From: Pseudacidovorax sp. RU35E
Lineage (GTDB): Bacteria; Pseudomonadota; Gammaproteobacteria; Burkholderiales; Burkholderiaceae_C
DNA length: 64,000 bases
Direction of reading: 5' to 3'
NCBI RefSeq assembly: GCF_900156165.1
Contig: NZ_FTMY01000001.1
Coordinates: forward strand, 186,001-250,000
Position numbers and translations under genes: made by a program. Shown piece after piece: positions 18,154 through 26,853 of this stretch. The notes below the pieces were generated by a model that searched no databases, had not been told where the DNA came from, and saw only the letters and a program-made list of their open reading frames with translations. The first letter of the stretch is position 1. Each line of letters opens with the position of its first letter.

Positions 18154-18323
18154 GCGGCACGGCTGCACCAGGCCGGGCAACGCGATCTCGGCGGTATGGC
18201 CTAGGTTGTAGGGACGAGGCGCGCGCGTGCGCGTCGTGCAATATGTCGCAGAATGGCCGCCGAGATGGAGCCCCTCAAACGTATTCGCCGCGGCAGGACG
18301 CGCGTTCGCCCCCCGATCCGGCC

Positions 18324-19472
18324 GTGAAGACATTGCCCTTTCGCGCGCCGCCCCGTTCTGCCCACAGGCGGCGCGTCTACTGGGTGGTCCGGATGAACCG
18401 ACGCAACAGAAGCATCTTCTATGTGCTTCTGTTGCTGACCGTGGCTTCGTACCTGCTGCAGGTCGGCGCGTCGCCGATGACCTGGGTGCTGCTCGTGCTG
18501 CAGTTCGCCGTCTATCCGCAGGTGGCTTACTTCGTGGCCTTGCATGCCGACGACCAGCGCAAGGCCGAGCATCGCAACCAGCTGCTGGACGGGTTCTGGG
18601 CCGGCTGCTGGATGGCAGGCCTGGGGTTCCCGTTGTGGATCGCCTTCGCCATGTTTGCAGGCGCCTGTCTGCACATGGTCGTGTTCTACGGCCTGCGCGG
18701 CCTGCCCATGGTGCTGGCCGCCATGGGCCTGGGCGCCGGTCTGGTCGCGTTGGCTGGCTCCGGCAGGGCGCTGCACTTCGATACCGATCTGCGCACCACC
18801 GCGCTGTCGATGCTGTCGCTCACCCTGTTCTTCGTGACGTACGCGCTCGACGGCTACCGACGCGCCATGTACCAGCATGCGAGCGAAATGAAGCTCCGGG
18901 CCCAGGTCAAGGAAATCGAGGCGCTGCAGGCCCAGCTTTATCAGCAGACGATGTGCGATCCGCTGACCGGCCTGCTCAACCGACGCCATCTCGAAAAGGC
19001 CTTGCCCTCCGCGGTGGACCTGGCACGTGCCCAGGGCCGTCCGCTGGCGCTGCTGGTCGTCGACATCGATCACTTCAAGCACGTCAATGACGAGCATGGC
19101 CACGCGGTGGGCGACGAGGTGCTGCAGGCGCTGGCGCTCCTCATGAAGGACGTCGCGGTGGGCCAGGACGACCTGGTCTACCGCTACGGTGGCGAGGAAT
19201 TCGTGCTGGTGTTGCCAGGCCGGGACGCCGACGCGGCGCGGAACACCGCCGAGCAGCTGCGGTTGGCATTCGTCGGCAAGCCCATCCGCCGCGGCGACGG
19301 ATGGATCGGCGCCACGCTGTCCTGCGGCATCGCCGAATTCCCGACCCATGGGCTTCATGCGCGGGAGCTGCTGCGATCGGCGGATGCCGCCCTGTACCGG
19401 GCCAAGGCGAACGGACGCAACCGCACCGAGACATCCAGCGCGGCCCTGGCCGAATTCGGCCGACACGTCTGA
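18324..19472 (+). CDS. MASE2-domain diguanylate cyclase (GGDEF)
   Basis: About 382 residues. The N-terminal MASE2 membrane sensor starts with RRRVYWVVRMNRRNRS and has several hydrophobic helices to about residue 180, resembling E. coli DgcC. A short coiled coil (MKLRAQVKEIEALQAQL) leads into a GGDEF domain: DPLTGLLNRRHLEKAL, VVDIDHFKHVNDEHGH, and the active site RYGGEEFVLVLPG (GGEEF, competent). The allosteric I-site RxxD five residues before it reads GQDD, so c-di-GMP feedback inhibition is probably lost. GTG 18324 keeps the whole MASE2 start; ATG 18393 would cut it. Confidence 0.9.
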   Translation: MKTLPFRAPPRSAHRRRVYWVVRMNRRNRSIFYVLLLLTVASYLLQVGASPMTWVLLVLQFAVYPQVAYFVALHADDQRKAEHRNQLLDGFWAGCWMAGLGFPLWIAFAMFAGACLHMVVFYGLRGLPMVLAAMGLGAGLVALAGSGRALHFDTDLRTTALSMLSLTLFFVTYALDGYRRAMYQHASEMKLRAQVKEIEALQAQLYQQTMCDPLTGLLNRRHLEKALPSAVDLARAQGRPLALLVVDIDHFKHVNDEHGHAVGDEVLQALALLMKDVAVGQDDLVYRYGGEEFVLVLPGRDADAARNTAEQLRLAFVGKPIRRGDGWIGATLSCGIAEFPTHGLHARELLRSADAALYRAKANGRNRTETSSAALAEFGRHV

Positions 19473-19604
19473 GGGGCGCGCCGCCCGCGAGTGGCAGCAG
19501 GGCCGATCGCTGCAGGCGGCCCGGGCCCAACCGACCGGTCGTCCGGCACGCGCACCGGCTTTCGAGCGTCCTGGGGAATCGTCGGTCAGGGTGCGTTGCG
19601 CAAA

Positions 19605-19623
19605 TGAAACAATAGTCATTCTC
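19605..19623. promoter_or_regulatory. Candidate Fur box
   Basis: A 19-bp site matching 12 of 19 positions of the GATAATGATAATCATTATC consensus, with the right half strongest (ATAGTCATTCTC). It lies about 105 bp before the TonB receptor start. The operon's gene content is typical of Fur repression by iron. Confidence 0.5.
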
Positions 19624-19728
19624 AGCAACATCGGTGAAGACATCGCGGATATATTCCGCCGCTTCCCGGCAAGCCAGATCCCCGCGGACAGCCAGCCTCT
19701 TCCCTTCCTGGTCATCTTGGAGGCCGAC

Positions 19729-22143
19729 TTGGCTCGTCATCCGCACCCGGCGCAACAGGCCGTTGCCCCTTCTTCCGCGTTCGTCGAACGTTCTGCTTTT
19801 CCCCTCGGGGCACTCATGCTCGCCGCGTCGGTGACGAGCTGGGCCCAGCAACCCGAGCCCGCTGGCGGCACCCTGAGCACGGTGACCGTCACCGGCGAGC
19901 GGGAGCGACAGGGCAAGGAAGACCTGCAGACCAAGAAGACCAGCATCGGCAAGGGCACGCAGGACATCCGCGACATCCCACAGTCGATCAACGTCATCAC
20001 CGAAAAGCTGATCGACGACGTGAAGCTCGACACGCTGAAGGACGCACTGCACTACTCGGCGGGCATCACCTTCGCGGCCACCGAGAACGGCACCGACCAG
20101 GACATCCGCCTGCGTGGCTTCCCGGTGGCGAGCACGGGTGACCTGCTGATCGACGGCATGCGCGATCCCTCGCAGTACGACCGCGACACCTTCAACCTGG
20201 AGCGCATCGAAGTGATGCGCGGTGCGGCTTCGATGATCTTCGGCCGGGGGTCGACGGGCGGGGTGATCAACCAGGTGACCAAGAAGCCGCTGCTCGCGGA
20301 CCAGACCGACGTGGTTGGCACCGTGGGCTCCGGCAGCTATTACCGGACGACGGTGGATTTCAACAAGCGCACGGGCGAGGACAGCGCGTTCCGGCTGAAC
20401 GCCATGTGGAACAAGGCGTACAACGACGGCGCCAAGATCGACAAGAACGGGATCGCGCCGTCGTACAGCTGGGGCATCGGCTCCGACAACGAATTCAACG
20501 TCGGGTTGTTCCACCTCGATGTCGACAACCGGCCGCTGTCGGCCGTGCGCTGGATCCAGGATGGCCGCCAAGGATTGACGGGCTACAACGCCCGCGGCGT
20601 GCCCACCTTCGGCGCGCTGAGCACGCTTGCGCAGACGCGGCCTGGCAACTTCTACGGCACCACCGCGGACAAGCTGCTTGGCAAGGCGGACTATGGCAAT
20701 GCTTCGTGGCTGCACCGCTTCGCCGACGGCAGCGAGTTGAAGACGCAGATCCGCTCGGGCACGTTCGACCGCCAGCAGGAGGCCTCGGTGGCCGGCTTCG
20801 GCACCACCTTCGGCCAGCCGACGACGGCCGCCAACCTGAACGATGCGACCGTGCTCACACGGGCCGCGCTGACGCCGCGCAAGGACCAGTACAAGGGCAC
20901 CTACCTGCAGAGCGACTACAGCAAGGAGTTCGAGCTCGGCAGCACGCGGCACTCGCTGCTGGCCGGCGTCGACGCCTCGAAAGAGTCGGCCGACCGGTTC
21001 CAGAACAACGGCTATCTCTTCAACGCCAGCGGGCGCGGCCTCACACTGGGAACGCGGCCCAGCACCTTCGTCGGCACGTCGGGCGACGGCGCGGTCTTGG
21101 GCGGATCGGGATTGACGCCGTCGTACCGGCCTTCCAGTGCCTATTCGGCCAAGGCCTTCGGCGTCTATCTGCAGGACCTGGTGCAGGTGGCGCCGGAGTG
21201 GAAGATCCTGGGCGGGGTCCGCTACGACAGGCTCTCGGGCGATTTCGACCAGTACAGCTACACCAACCCCAGCTGCGTGAACCGCACCACCGGCGCGACG
21301 ATCGCCTCGCCGACGAACTTCTGCCAGGGCGGTGTGCAGACCTACCGCCCGGGTTCGCCGATCCCGGTGACGACCACCACCCACCTGTCCCAGGGCGCCT
21401 GGAGTTACCGCACCGGTGTGCTGTATCAACCGTCGCCGACGCAGTCGTACCACATCTCGTACGGCACCTCGTTCAACGCGTCGGCGGACACCTACCAGTA
21501 CGTCACGCCGCAGACGGCGAACACGCCGCCCGAGAAGAGCCGCAACATCGAGATCGGTGCCAAGCTCGATTGGCTGGACGGCAAGCTGTCCACGCGTGCA
21601 GCGCTGTTCAAGACCGAGAAGACCAACGAGCGGACGAGCGACTCCGACTTCGCCGGCGACTCGTACCTGCTGTCGGGCAAGCGCCATTCGCAGGGGCTCG
21701 AACTGGACGTCATCGGCCGGCTCAACGCGCAGTGGGAGGTGTACTTCTCGTACTCGTTCATCCCCCGCGCAACGATCGACAAGGTGGGCAGCACCGCCAC
21801 GCCCGGCACCGTGGGCGCCCGTGTCGGTTTGACGCCCAAGCACAGTGGCGCCGCCTGGATCAGCTACCAGGCCACCCCCAAGTTCCGGATCGCGGGCGGC
21901 ATTCGCGGCGCTTCGGAGAACCGACCGCTCCAGGGCACCAGCGGCGCGGCCAGCTACACCGCCCGTACGCCCGGTTACGTGGTCGGCGACCTGATGGCCG
22001 AGTACAAGTTCACGCCTGACGTCTATGCGCAGATCAACGTCACCAACGTGACCAACAAGCTCTACGGCGATCAGCTGTATCCCGGCTTCGCCATCGCGGG
22101 CCAGGCCCGCACGGTGCTCTTCACGCTGGGCACGCGGTTCTGA
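19729..22143 (+). CDS. TonB-dependent siderophore receptor (Fiu/PiuA-like)
   Basis: An outer-membrane beta-barrel of about 804 residues that imports a ferric siderophore with TonB energy. Start TTG 19729 has a strong GGAGG at 19719-19723 and gives a signal peptide ending ASVTSWAQ. The plug domain spans about residues 55-210 (IRDIPQSINVITEKLIDD, DIRLRGFPVASTGDLLIDGM, ERIEVMRGAASMIFGRGSTGG), followed by a barrel ending in the typical aromatic residue (LFTLGTRF). The following PiuC-type, PepSY and cytochrome b561 genes form the usual companion set of Fiu/PiuA receptors. The siderophore class (catecholate monomer) is inferred from those partners. Confidence 0.93.
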   Translation: MARHPHPAQQAVAPSSAFVERSAFPLGALMLAASVTSWAQQPEPAGGTLSTVTVTGERERQGKEDLQTKKTSIGKGTQDIRDIPQSINVITEKLIDDVKLDTLKDALHYSAGITFAATENGTDQDIRLRGFPVASTGDLLIDGMRDPSQYDRDTFNLERIEVMRGAASMIFGRGSTGGVINQVTKKPLLADQTDVVGTVGSGSYYRTTVDFNKRTGEDSAFRLNAMWNKAYNDGAKIDKNGIAPSYSWGIGSDNEFNVGLFHLDVDNRPLSAVRWIQDGRQGLTGYNARGVPTFGALSTLAQTRPGNFYGTTADKLLGKADYGNASWLHRFADGSELKTQIRSGTFDRQQEASVAGFGTTFGQPTTAANLNDATVLTRAALTPRKDQYKGTYLQSDYSKEFELGSTRHSLLAGVDASKESADRFQNNGYLFNASGRGLTLGTRPSTFVGTSGDGAVLGGSGLTPSYRPSSAYSAKAFGVYLQDLVQVAPEWKILGGVRYDRLSGDFDQYSYTNPSCVNRTTGATIASPTNFCQGGVQTYRPGSPIPVTTTTHLSQGAWSYRTGVLYQPSPTQSYHISYGTSFNASADTYQYVTPQTANTPPEKSRNIEIGAKLDWLDGKLSTRAALFKTEKTNERTSDSDFAGDSYLLSGKRHSQGLELDVIGRLNAQWEVYFSYSFIPRATIDKVGSTATPGTVGARVGLTPKHSGAAWISYQATPKFRIAGGIRGASENRPLQGTSGAASYTARTPGYVVGDLMAEYKFTPDVYAQINVTNVTNKLYGDQLYPGFAIAGQARTVLFTLGTRF

Positions 22144-22161
22144 CATCGGTACGCTTGCGAG

Positions 22162-22848
22162 ATGCTGGTCCACATCCAAGGTCTGCTCGACGCGGCTGAA
22201 CTCCGCGAGGCGCAATCGATCCTGGCCGATGCGCCCTGGGAGGATGGTCGGCTCACTGCCGGCGAGCAGTCGGCCCATGCGAAGAACAACCAGCAGCTTC
22301 GCGAGGACTGCGACGCCACCGTGGCAGTGCAGCAGCTGCTGCTCCGGGGTCTCGAGCGGCACGCGGTCTTCTTCTCAGCTGCATTGCCCAAGCACATCTC
22401 GCCGCCGCTGTTCAACCGGTACGGCGGCGCGTCCAACAGCTTCGGAAATCATGTGGACAGCGCGGTGCGCTTTCTCCGCAATGGAGCGGGCCGCGTGCGC
22501 ACCGACGTGTCGTGCACCGTTTTCCTTGCCGATCCGGCGGACTACGACGGCGGCGAACTGGTGGTCGAGGACACCTTCGGTGAACAGCGCGTCAAGCTCG
22601 CGGCGGGCGACATGGTGCTCTATCCGGGCACCAGCGTGCACCGTGTCCTGCCCGTTACGCGCGGCCATCGCCTGGCCAGCTATTTCTGGATCCAGAGCAT
22701 GGTGCGCAGCGACGAGCAGCGACGGCTTCTCTTCGAGATGGACAACCACCTGCGGCACGTGCGCAGCCGCTTCGGTGAAACCGACCCGGGGGTGGTGGGC
22801 CTCACCAGCACTTATCACAACCTGCTTCGCATGTGGCTCGACGTGTGA
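22162..22848 (+). CDS. PiuC/YbiX-type Fe(II)/2-oxoglutarate-dependent dioxygenase
   Basis: A cytoplasmic PKHD-type hydroxylase of 228 residues, normal for the family. Iron ligands are visible as HVD in [11 protein letters not shown] near residues 94-100 and the distal His in [18 protein letters not shown] near residues 157-174, whose Arg binds 2-oxoglutarate. Other family segments: KNNQQL near residue 42, [16 protein letters not shown], and [10 protein letters not shown]. It begins 19 bp after the receptor gene. Its substrate is not established in the family; a role in handling imported siderophore is likely. Confidence 0.93.
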   Translation: MLVHIQGLLDAAELREAQSILADAPWEDGRLTAGEQSAHAKNNQQLREDCDATVAVQQLLLRGLERHAVFFSAALPKHISPPLFNRYGGASNSFGNHVDSAVRFLRNGAGRVRTDVSCTVFLADPADYDGGELVVEDTFGEQRVKLAAGDMVLYPGTSVHRVLPVTRGHRLASYFWIQSMVRSDEQRRLLFEMDNHLRHVRSRFGETDPGVVGLTSTYHNLLRMWLDV

Positions 22849-22873
22849 AGCCTTCAAGCATCACCACCTGATC

Positions 22874-23179
22874 ATGAACAGACGCAACGACTTCCGGTTT
22901 CCCGCCCTCGCGCTCCTGCTTGCGGCCCCGTGCGCCGTGCTCCACGCCCAGACTGTCGACCATGCAGCCGTGCGCTGCGAAGCGATGCCCAAAGAGGAGA
23001 TGCGGCCGCAGATGGAGCTGCAACGCAAGCTGAGCGGAGAAGGCTGGAAAGTGCGGCAGATCAAGAATTTCAACGGTTGCTACGAGGTCTACGGCTTCGA
23101 TGCTGCCGGCCGCCGGGTCGAGGTCTTCTTCAACCCCAAGACCTTTGAGAAGGTCGGCGAAGTCGCGCAACCGTCGTAG
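22874..23179 (+). CDS. Small exported PepSY-like protein
   Basis: 101 residues with a Sec signal peptide (ALALLLAAPCAVLHAQ) and a mature domain carrying MPKEEMRPQMELQRKLSGEGWKVRQIK and GCYEVYGFDAAGRRVEVFFNPKTFEKV, a PepSY/YpeB-like fold often paired with bacterial cytochrome b561. Two cysteines flank the domain. The gene sits between the dioxygenase and cytochrome genes, and its stop overlaps a possible GTG start of the latter. It probably assists periplasmic iron reduction; this is inferred from context. Confidence 0.8.
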   Translation: MNRRNDFRFPALALLLAAPCAVLHAQTVDHAAVRCEAMPKEEMRPQMELQRKLSGEGWKVRQIKNFNGCYEVYGFDAAGRRVEVFFNPKTFEKVGEVAQPS

Positions 23180-23187
23180 TGCCACCG

Positions 23188-23733
23188 ATGGCGAGCGCAG
23201 GTTCGAAGGACGCGGCCACGGTCGCCGTGTGGAGCGTGCCGCAGCGCGTCTGCCACCTGGCTTTCATCGTGGGAGTCACGACGGCATGGTTCGCCGGCGA
23301 GGCGTACCAGCATGTCCATGATCTCGCCGGGTACCTGGCCCTCGCGGCCGCTGTCGCACGCATACTGATCGGCGTCTGGGGCGGGCCGCATGCCCGGTTC
23401 ACGGCGTTCGTGCGCAGGCCGCGGGCGGTCCGCCAGTATGCGCGGACGTTGCTGGCCGGCCGCGAGCAGCGTTACCTTGGCCACAACCCGCTTGGCGGTT
23501 GGATGGTGATCGCGCTGCTCGTCGCGCTGGTGGTGACTTGCACGACCGGGGCGCTTTTCACGACCGACGCCTTCTGGGGTCTTGCCTGGCTGGAGCAACT
23601 GCACAGGGCCTCCGCCTGGACGGTCGTGGGGCTGGTCGGTGTCCATGTGACCGCCGCCGTTTGGATGAGTCTGCGGCACCGGGAGAACCTGGTGGGCGCA
23701 ATGGTGAGCGGAAAGAAGCGGCCGGAGCGCTGA
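23188..23733 (+). CDS. Cytochrome b561-family membrane protein
   Basis: About 181 residues with four hydrophobic helices. Haem-ligand histidines fit the family pattern: VWSVPQRVCHLAFIVGV (helix 1), AYQHVHDLAGYLALAAAVARI (helix 2), and WLEQLHRASAWTVVGLVGVHVTAAVW (helix 4). It probably passes electrons across the inner membrane, perhaps for reduction of ferric siderophore. I chose ATG 23188; GTG 23179, overlapping the previous TAG, would add three residues. It is the last gene of the iron operon. Confidence 0.85.
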   Translation: MASAGSKDAATVAVWSVPQRVCHLAFIVGVTTAWFAGEAYQHVHDLAGYLALAAAVARILIGVWGGPHARFTAFVRRPRAVRQYARTLLAGREQRYLGHNPLGGWMVIALLVALVVTCTTGALFTTDAFWGLAWLEQLHRASAWTVVGLVGVHVTAAVWMSLRHRENLVGAMVSGKKRPER

Positions 23734-23974
23734 GCCGCGATGATCGATGACGACTTGCCTCGAATGGCAACAAGAAATGGGCAAAGAAGCTCAGTTGCGG
23801 GGAAGTCCCTAAAGCAGGGTTAGGGCCAAAGGTATGGCGCACAAACCAAGCGTCATGACACCGATATCGCAAACGCGGACGTTTACGGGCCAAATATTGC
23901 GCCACCGTATGTCAGACAACGCCTATTTCCGTGTGGGTCTTCACTCAAATATGGGGTGGCCCCAGAATTGCGCG

Positions 23975-24346
23975 TCAACGCAGGATGGCCAGCAGCCCGT
24001 CCATGTCCACCGGCTTGCTCAGCAGATGATGAAACGGGTCACCGATCTTCATTGCGGCCAGGCGGTGAACGTTTCCGGACAGGGCAATCAAAAGGGGCTG
24101 CGCGTCTCGTGAGTGCTTGGCGATGAGGCGCGCCGCTCGCTCGCCGTCCAGCTTGGGCATCTCCAGATCCATGACGACGGCATGAGGAGCAGAGCGGTCC
24201 GCGGTGTCCACCGCCTCCAGTCCGTCGTGGGCCACAAGGACGGAACAGCCCTCGATCTCCGACTCTAGGATAAGCTTCAACAACGCAGTTGCCTGCGTCT
24301 CATCGTCCACCACCAGTAGGCGCTTCCCATTCATTTCGTTTCCCAC
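23975..24346 (-). CDS. Single-domain response regulator (CheY-like)
   Basis: A stand-alone receiver of 119-123 residues. Phospho-acceptor and switch residues are all visible: acidic pair in LLVVDDETQ, Asp in VVMDLEMPKLDGE near residue 60, Ser in ALSGNV near residue 88, and Lys in LLSKPVDMDGLL near residue 111. There is no output domain, so it must act by protein contact or by relaying phosphate. It is divergent from an RsbRD_N histidine kinase gene 15 bp away, its likely partner. ATG 24346 or 24334 could be the start. Base composition here is less GC-rich than in most of the window. Confidence 0.9.
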   Translation of the reverse strand: MGNEMNGKRLLVVDDETQATALLKLILESEIEGCSVLVAHDGLEAVDTADRSAPHAVVMDLEMPKLDGERAARLIAKHSRDAQPLLIALSGNVHRLAAMKIGDPFHHLLSKPVDMDGLLAILR

Positions 24347-24361
24347 AATTTGGAATCACCT

Positions 24362-25465
24362 ATGAGGCTCGCAGATTTTCTAGAACAGAACGAAGAAGAA
24401 ATCCTGCGCGAGGCGGCCGCGTTCGCGAAAACACTTCCCGCATTGAAGACCGCGTCAGAAAAAACCCTCCGCGATCATTTTGCGCAGTGCCTTGGCGACA
24501 TCTCGTCGGACTTGCGAACGGCGCAGAGTAGGACGCAGGCCTACGACAAGAGCCAGGGACTGGCACCAAGATCCTCCACGGTGACGGCGGCCGAAGAGCA
24601 TGGGGAGGCTCGGGCCCAGAGTGGCCTGACGGTCAGCCAGCTGATTTCAGAGTATCGCGCGCTGCGGGCGACGATTATTCGGCTTTGGCTGGAAAGCAAT
24701 AGCAGTGAAGCCGATGTGGTCGACGATCTCGTTCGTTTCAATGAAGCGATCGATCAGGCCGTGGCTGAATCCACAGAGGCATTTGAGGCGAAGGTCGAAC
24801 ACTGGAGGCATATTTTCCTCGGCGTCATCGGTCACGACCTCCGTGCCCCTCTCAATGCCATTTCGTTGACGGCAAAATATCTGCAAAGCGCTTTCCCCTC
24901 TGAAGCAAGAAGTCACCTGTTGACGATCTCCAACAGCTCAAAGCGCATAGGCACCATGCTGGATTCGTTGCTTGACTACAGCAGCAGTCGCGGTGGTTCT
25001 GCAATGACGCTGAAGAAAAGCAGATCCAATATGAGCAAGGAATTGCTCGAGGAGTTGGAAATTCTTCGAGCAGCTTTCCCTCACCAGGAAATTTCCTTTG
25101 ACGTCATCCAGACCATTGAAGGCAGCTTTGATGTATCTCGCGTGCGCGAGGCCTTCGCCAACTTGCTGTCCAATGCGGCAGAGCACGGCACTGCAGGGGT
25201 GGTCAAGGCAAAACTGAAAAAGGCTGGTGACGTGGCGGAAATTCAGGTCTGCAATGCAGGAAAGATTGCGGACGACAAATTGGAAGGAATCTTCGAACCC
25301 TTGAAGCGCGGACAAGGGTTTGAGACAGGTCACAGAACCAACCTTGGCTTGGGACTCTTCATCTGCAAGCAGATTGCACTGGCGCATGGCGGCGACATCA
25401 CCGTCAAGTCCGATGACGGCATTGTGCGCTTCACCCTGACGATTCCGCTGCACGACGCCAGTTGA
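24362..25465 (+). CDS. Sensor histidine kinase with RsbRD_N domain
   Basis: 367 residues, without membrane segments. Residues 1-145 match the RsbT co-antagonist N-terminal domain (RLADFLEQNEEEILREAAAFAK, then AEEHGEARAQSGLTVSQLISEYRALRATIIRLW). Then a HisKA domain with phospho-acceptor GHDLRAPLNAI, and an ATPase domain with N box EAFANLLSNAAEHG, a G1-like region CNAGKIADDKLEGIFEPLKRG and a G2 box LGLGLFICKQIALAHGG. The signal sensed is unknown and probably cytoplasmic. It is divergent from the CheY-like gene. Lower GC content and looser codon use than its neighbours suggest separate ancestry. Confidence 0.92.
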   Translation: MRLADFLEQNEEEILREAAAFAKTLPALKTASEKTLRDHFAQCLGDISSDLRTAQSRTQAYDKSQGLAPRSSTVTAAEEHGEARAQSGLTVSQLISEYRALRATIIRLWLESNSSEADVVDDLVRFNEAIDQAVAESTEAFEAKVEHWRHIFLGVIGHDLRAPLNAISLTAKYLQSAFPSEARSHLLTISNSSKRIGTMLDSLLDYSSSRGGSAMTLKKSRSNMSKELLEELEILRAAFPHQEISFDVIQTIEGSFDVSRVREAFANLLSNAAEHGTAGVVKAKLKKAGDVAEIQVCNAGKIADDKLEGIFEPLKRGQGFETGHRTNLGLGLFICKQIALAHGGDITVKSDDGIVRFTLTIPLHDAS

Positions 25466-25501
25466 CGTGGAGCAGCCTCGTGGCACACCCGGAGTGCGTA
25501 C

Positions 25502-25533
25502 AAAAGAAAAAACCCGTTGAAACTTCAACGGGT
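25502..25533 (-). terminator. Rho-independent terminator of tRNA-Ala
   Basis: Read on the minus strand: perfect arms at 25524-25533 and 25512-25521 around a 2-nt centre, followed by a T-rich run (complement of 25502-25511). It lies 10 bp past the tRNA 3' end. Confidence 0.85.
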
Positions 25534-25542
25534 CAGATCTGT

Positions 25543-25618
<76 letters not shown>

Positions 25619-25630
25619 AACAATCGCGCG

Positions 25631-25636
25631 ATTATA
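25631..25636 (-). promoter_or_regulatory. Promoter -10 element of tRNA-Ala
   Basis: A perfect TATAAT on the minus strand, 12 bp before the tRNA. The DNA between them starts CGCGCG, a GC-rich discriminator typical of stable-RNA promoters under stringent control. The -35 region would fall in the last codons of guaC; only a weak TTGATG at long spacing is seen. Confidence 0.6.
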
Positions 25637-25652
25637 GGCGCGCGAATGGCGT

Positions 25653-26630
25653 TCACATCAAGAGGTGCTCGCCGGCGTTGTCGCCGCCGAGGATCACATA
25701 GTTGACCTTGCGGATGTCCATCAGCTGCTTGCCGCCGGCGTAGCTCACTGCGCTCTGCAGGTCTTCCTGCATCTCGCGCAGGGTGCCTTCCCAGGTGCCG
25801 CGCACCGGCTCCAGGATGCGCTTGCCTTCGACGTGCTTGTATTCGCCCTTGTTGAAGTCCGAGGCCGAGCCGAAGTATTCCTTGTAGCGCTTGCCGTCCA
25901 CCTCGACGGTCTCGCCGGGGCTTTCCTCGAGCCCGGCCAGCAGCGAGCCGATCATCACCATGGTGGCGCCGAACCGGATGCTCTTGGCGATGTCGCCGTG
26001 CTCACGAATGCCGCCGTCGGCAATGATGGGCTTGGAGGCCACGCGGGCGCACCACTTGAGCGCCGACAGTTGCCAGCCCCCCGTGCCGAACCCGGTCTTG
26101 AGCTTGGTGATGCACACCTTGCCCGGGCCGATGCCGACCTTGGTGGCGTCCGCGCCCCAGTTTTCGAGGTCGATGACGGCCTCGGGGGTCCCGACGTTGC
26201 CCGCGATCACGAAGGTCTGCGGCAACTTCTGCTTGAGGTAGCCGATCATCCGCTGCACGCTGTCGGCATGCCCGTGGGCGATGTCGATGGTCACGTAGTC
26301 GGGCACCAGACCTTCCGCGGCCATGGCGTCCACGGTGCGGTAGTCCGCGTCCTTCACGCCCAGCGAGATCGAGGCAAACGCACCCTGTGACTTCATTCGG
26401 CGCGTGAAGGCCAGGTTGTCGAGGTCGAAGCGATGCATCACGTAGAAGTAGCCGTTCTGTGCGAGCCACAGGCAGCGTGCCTCGTCGATGACCGTCTTCA
26501 TGTTGGCGGGGACCACCGGCAGCTTGAACCGGCGGCTGCCGAGTTGCACGGTGGTGTCGCATTCCGCACGGCTCTCCACGCGGCATTTGCGCGGCAAGAG
26601 CAGAACGTTGTCGTAGTCGAAGATTTGCAT
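25653..26630 (-). CDS. guaC: GMP reductase
   Basis: 325 residues. It converts GMP to IMP and ammonia with NADPH in purine salvage. The IMPDH/GMPR barrel is clear: [37 protein letters not shown], the catalytic cysteine loop [22 protein letters not shown] near residue 178, [18 protein letters not shown], and the phosphate-binding [17 protein letters not shown] domains are absent, separating it from IMP dehydrogenase. Its length fits the GuaC2 branch better than E. coli GuaC (about 347). The start lies in a monocistronic setting ahead of the tRNA. Confidence 0.95.
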   Translation of the reverse strand: MQIFDYDNVLLLPRKCRVESRAECDTTVQLGSRRFKLPVVPANMKTVIDEARCLWLAQNGYFYVMHRFDLDNLAFTRRMKSQGAFASISLGVKDADYRTVDAMAAEGLVPDYVTIDIAHGHADSVQRMIGYLKQKLPQTFVIAGNVGTPEAVIDLENWGADATKVGIGPGKVCITKLKTGFGTGGWQLSALKWCARVASKPIIADGGIREHGDIAKSIRFGATMVMIGSLLAGLEESPGETVEVDGKRYKEYFGSASDFNKGEYKHVEGKRILEPVRGTWEGTLREMQEDLQSAVSYAGGKQLMDIRKVNYVILGGDNAGEHLLM

Positions 26631-26723
26631 GGCAGTCCAGGCTCCGGGAATCGTGGTTGAACGAAAAAATGAGCGCTTGGCCTGGCCGGTCGTCTTGTGC
26701 CGTCATTGCAGGAAAGACAGGGC

Positions 26724-26758
26724 ACAAAAAAACCGGGCGCAAGAATCTTGGGCCCGGT
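26724..26758 (-). terminator. Rho-independent terminator after the OmpW-like gene
   Basis: On the minus strand, a stem of 7 bp (ACCGGGC with GCCCGGT), one mismatch and 5 more bp, followed by seven T (complement of 26725-26731). It lies about 95 bp past the OmpW-like stop and before guaC. Confidence 0.85.
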
Positions 26759-26853
26759 GATTGAGTGTAGGCGCGCTTGGCAGCGCGGGACTTACGGGTT
26801 CGCGTATAGCCTCTATGGACGCAAGGTTGTGAGGCTTTCGCTGCGGGGTGAGG

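Noticed and set aside
14101-18333. A 1,410-codon open frame on the minus strand
   Set aside because: It is antisense to the carboxylase and acyl-CoA synthetase genes, which carry intact catalytic motifs; its composition is that of a shadow frame.
19141-22362. A 1,073-codon open frame on the minus strand
   Set aside because: It is antisense to the TonB receptor, with no recognisable domain and an Arg/Ala/Val/His/Gly-rich shadow composition.
23734-23974. A gene or riboswitch in the AT-richer spacer
   Set aside because: No frame with a credible start or product, and no recognisable aptamer fold. It appears to be plain spacer, apart from lower GC.
25466-25542. An integrase attachment duplicate of the tRNA-Ala 3' end near the low-GC block
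   Set aside because: I looked for a repeat of the tRNA 3' sequence around 23,730-24,000 and saw none, so integration remains only a suggestion.
26631-26853. A purine riboswitch before guaC
   Set aside because: The structured element here is a minus-strand terminator of the OmpW-like gene with a T-run; no purine aptamer core was seen.
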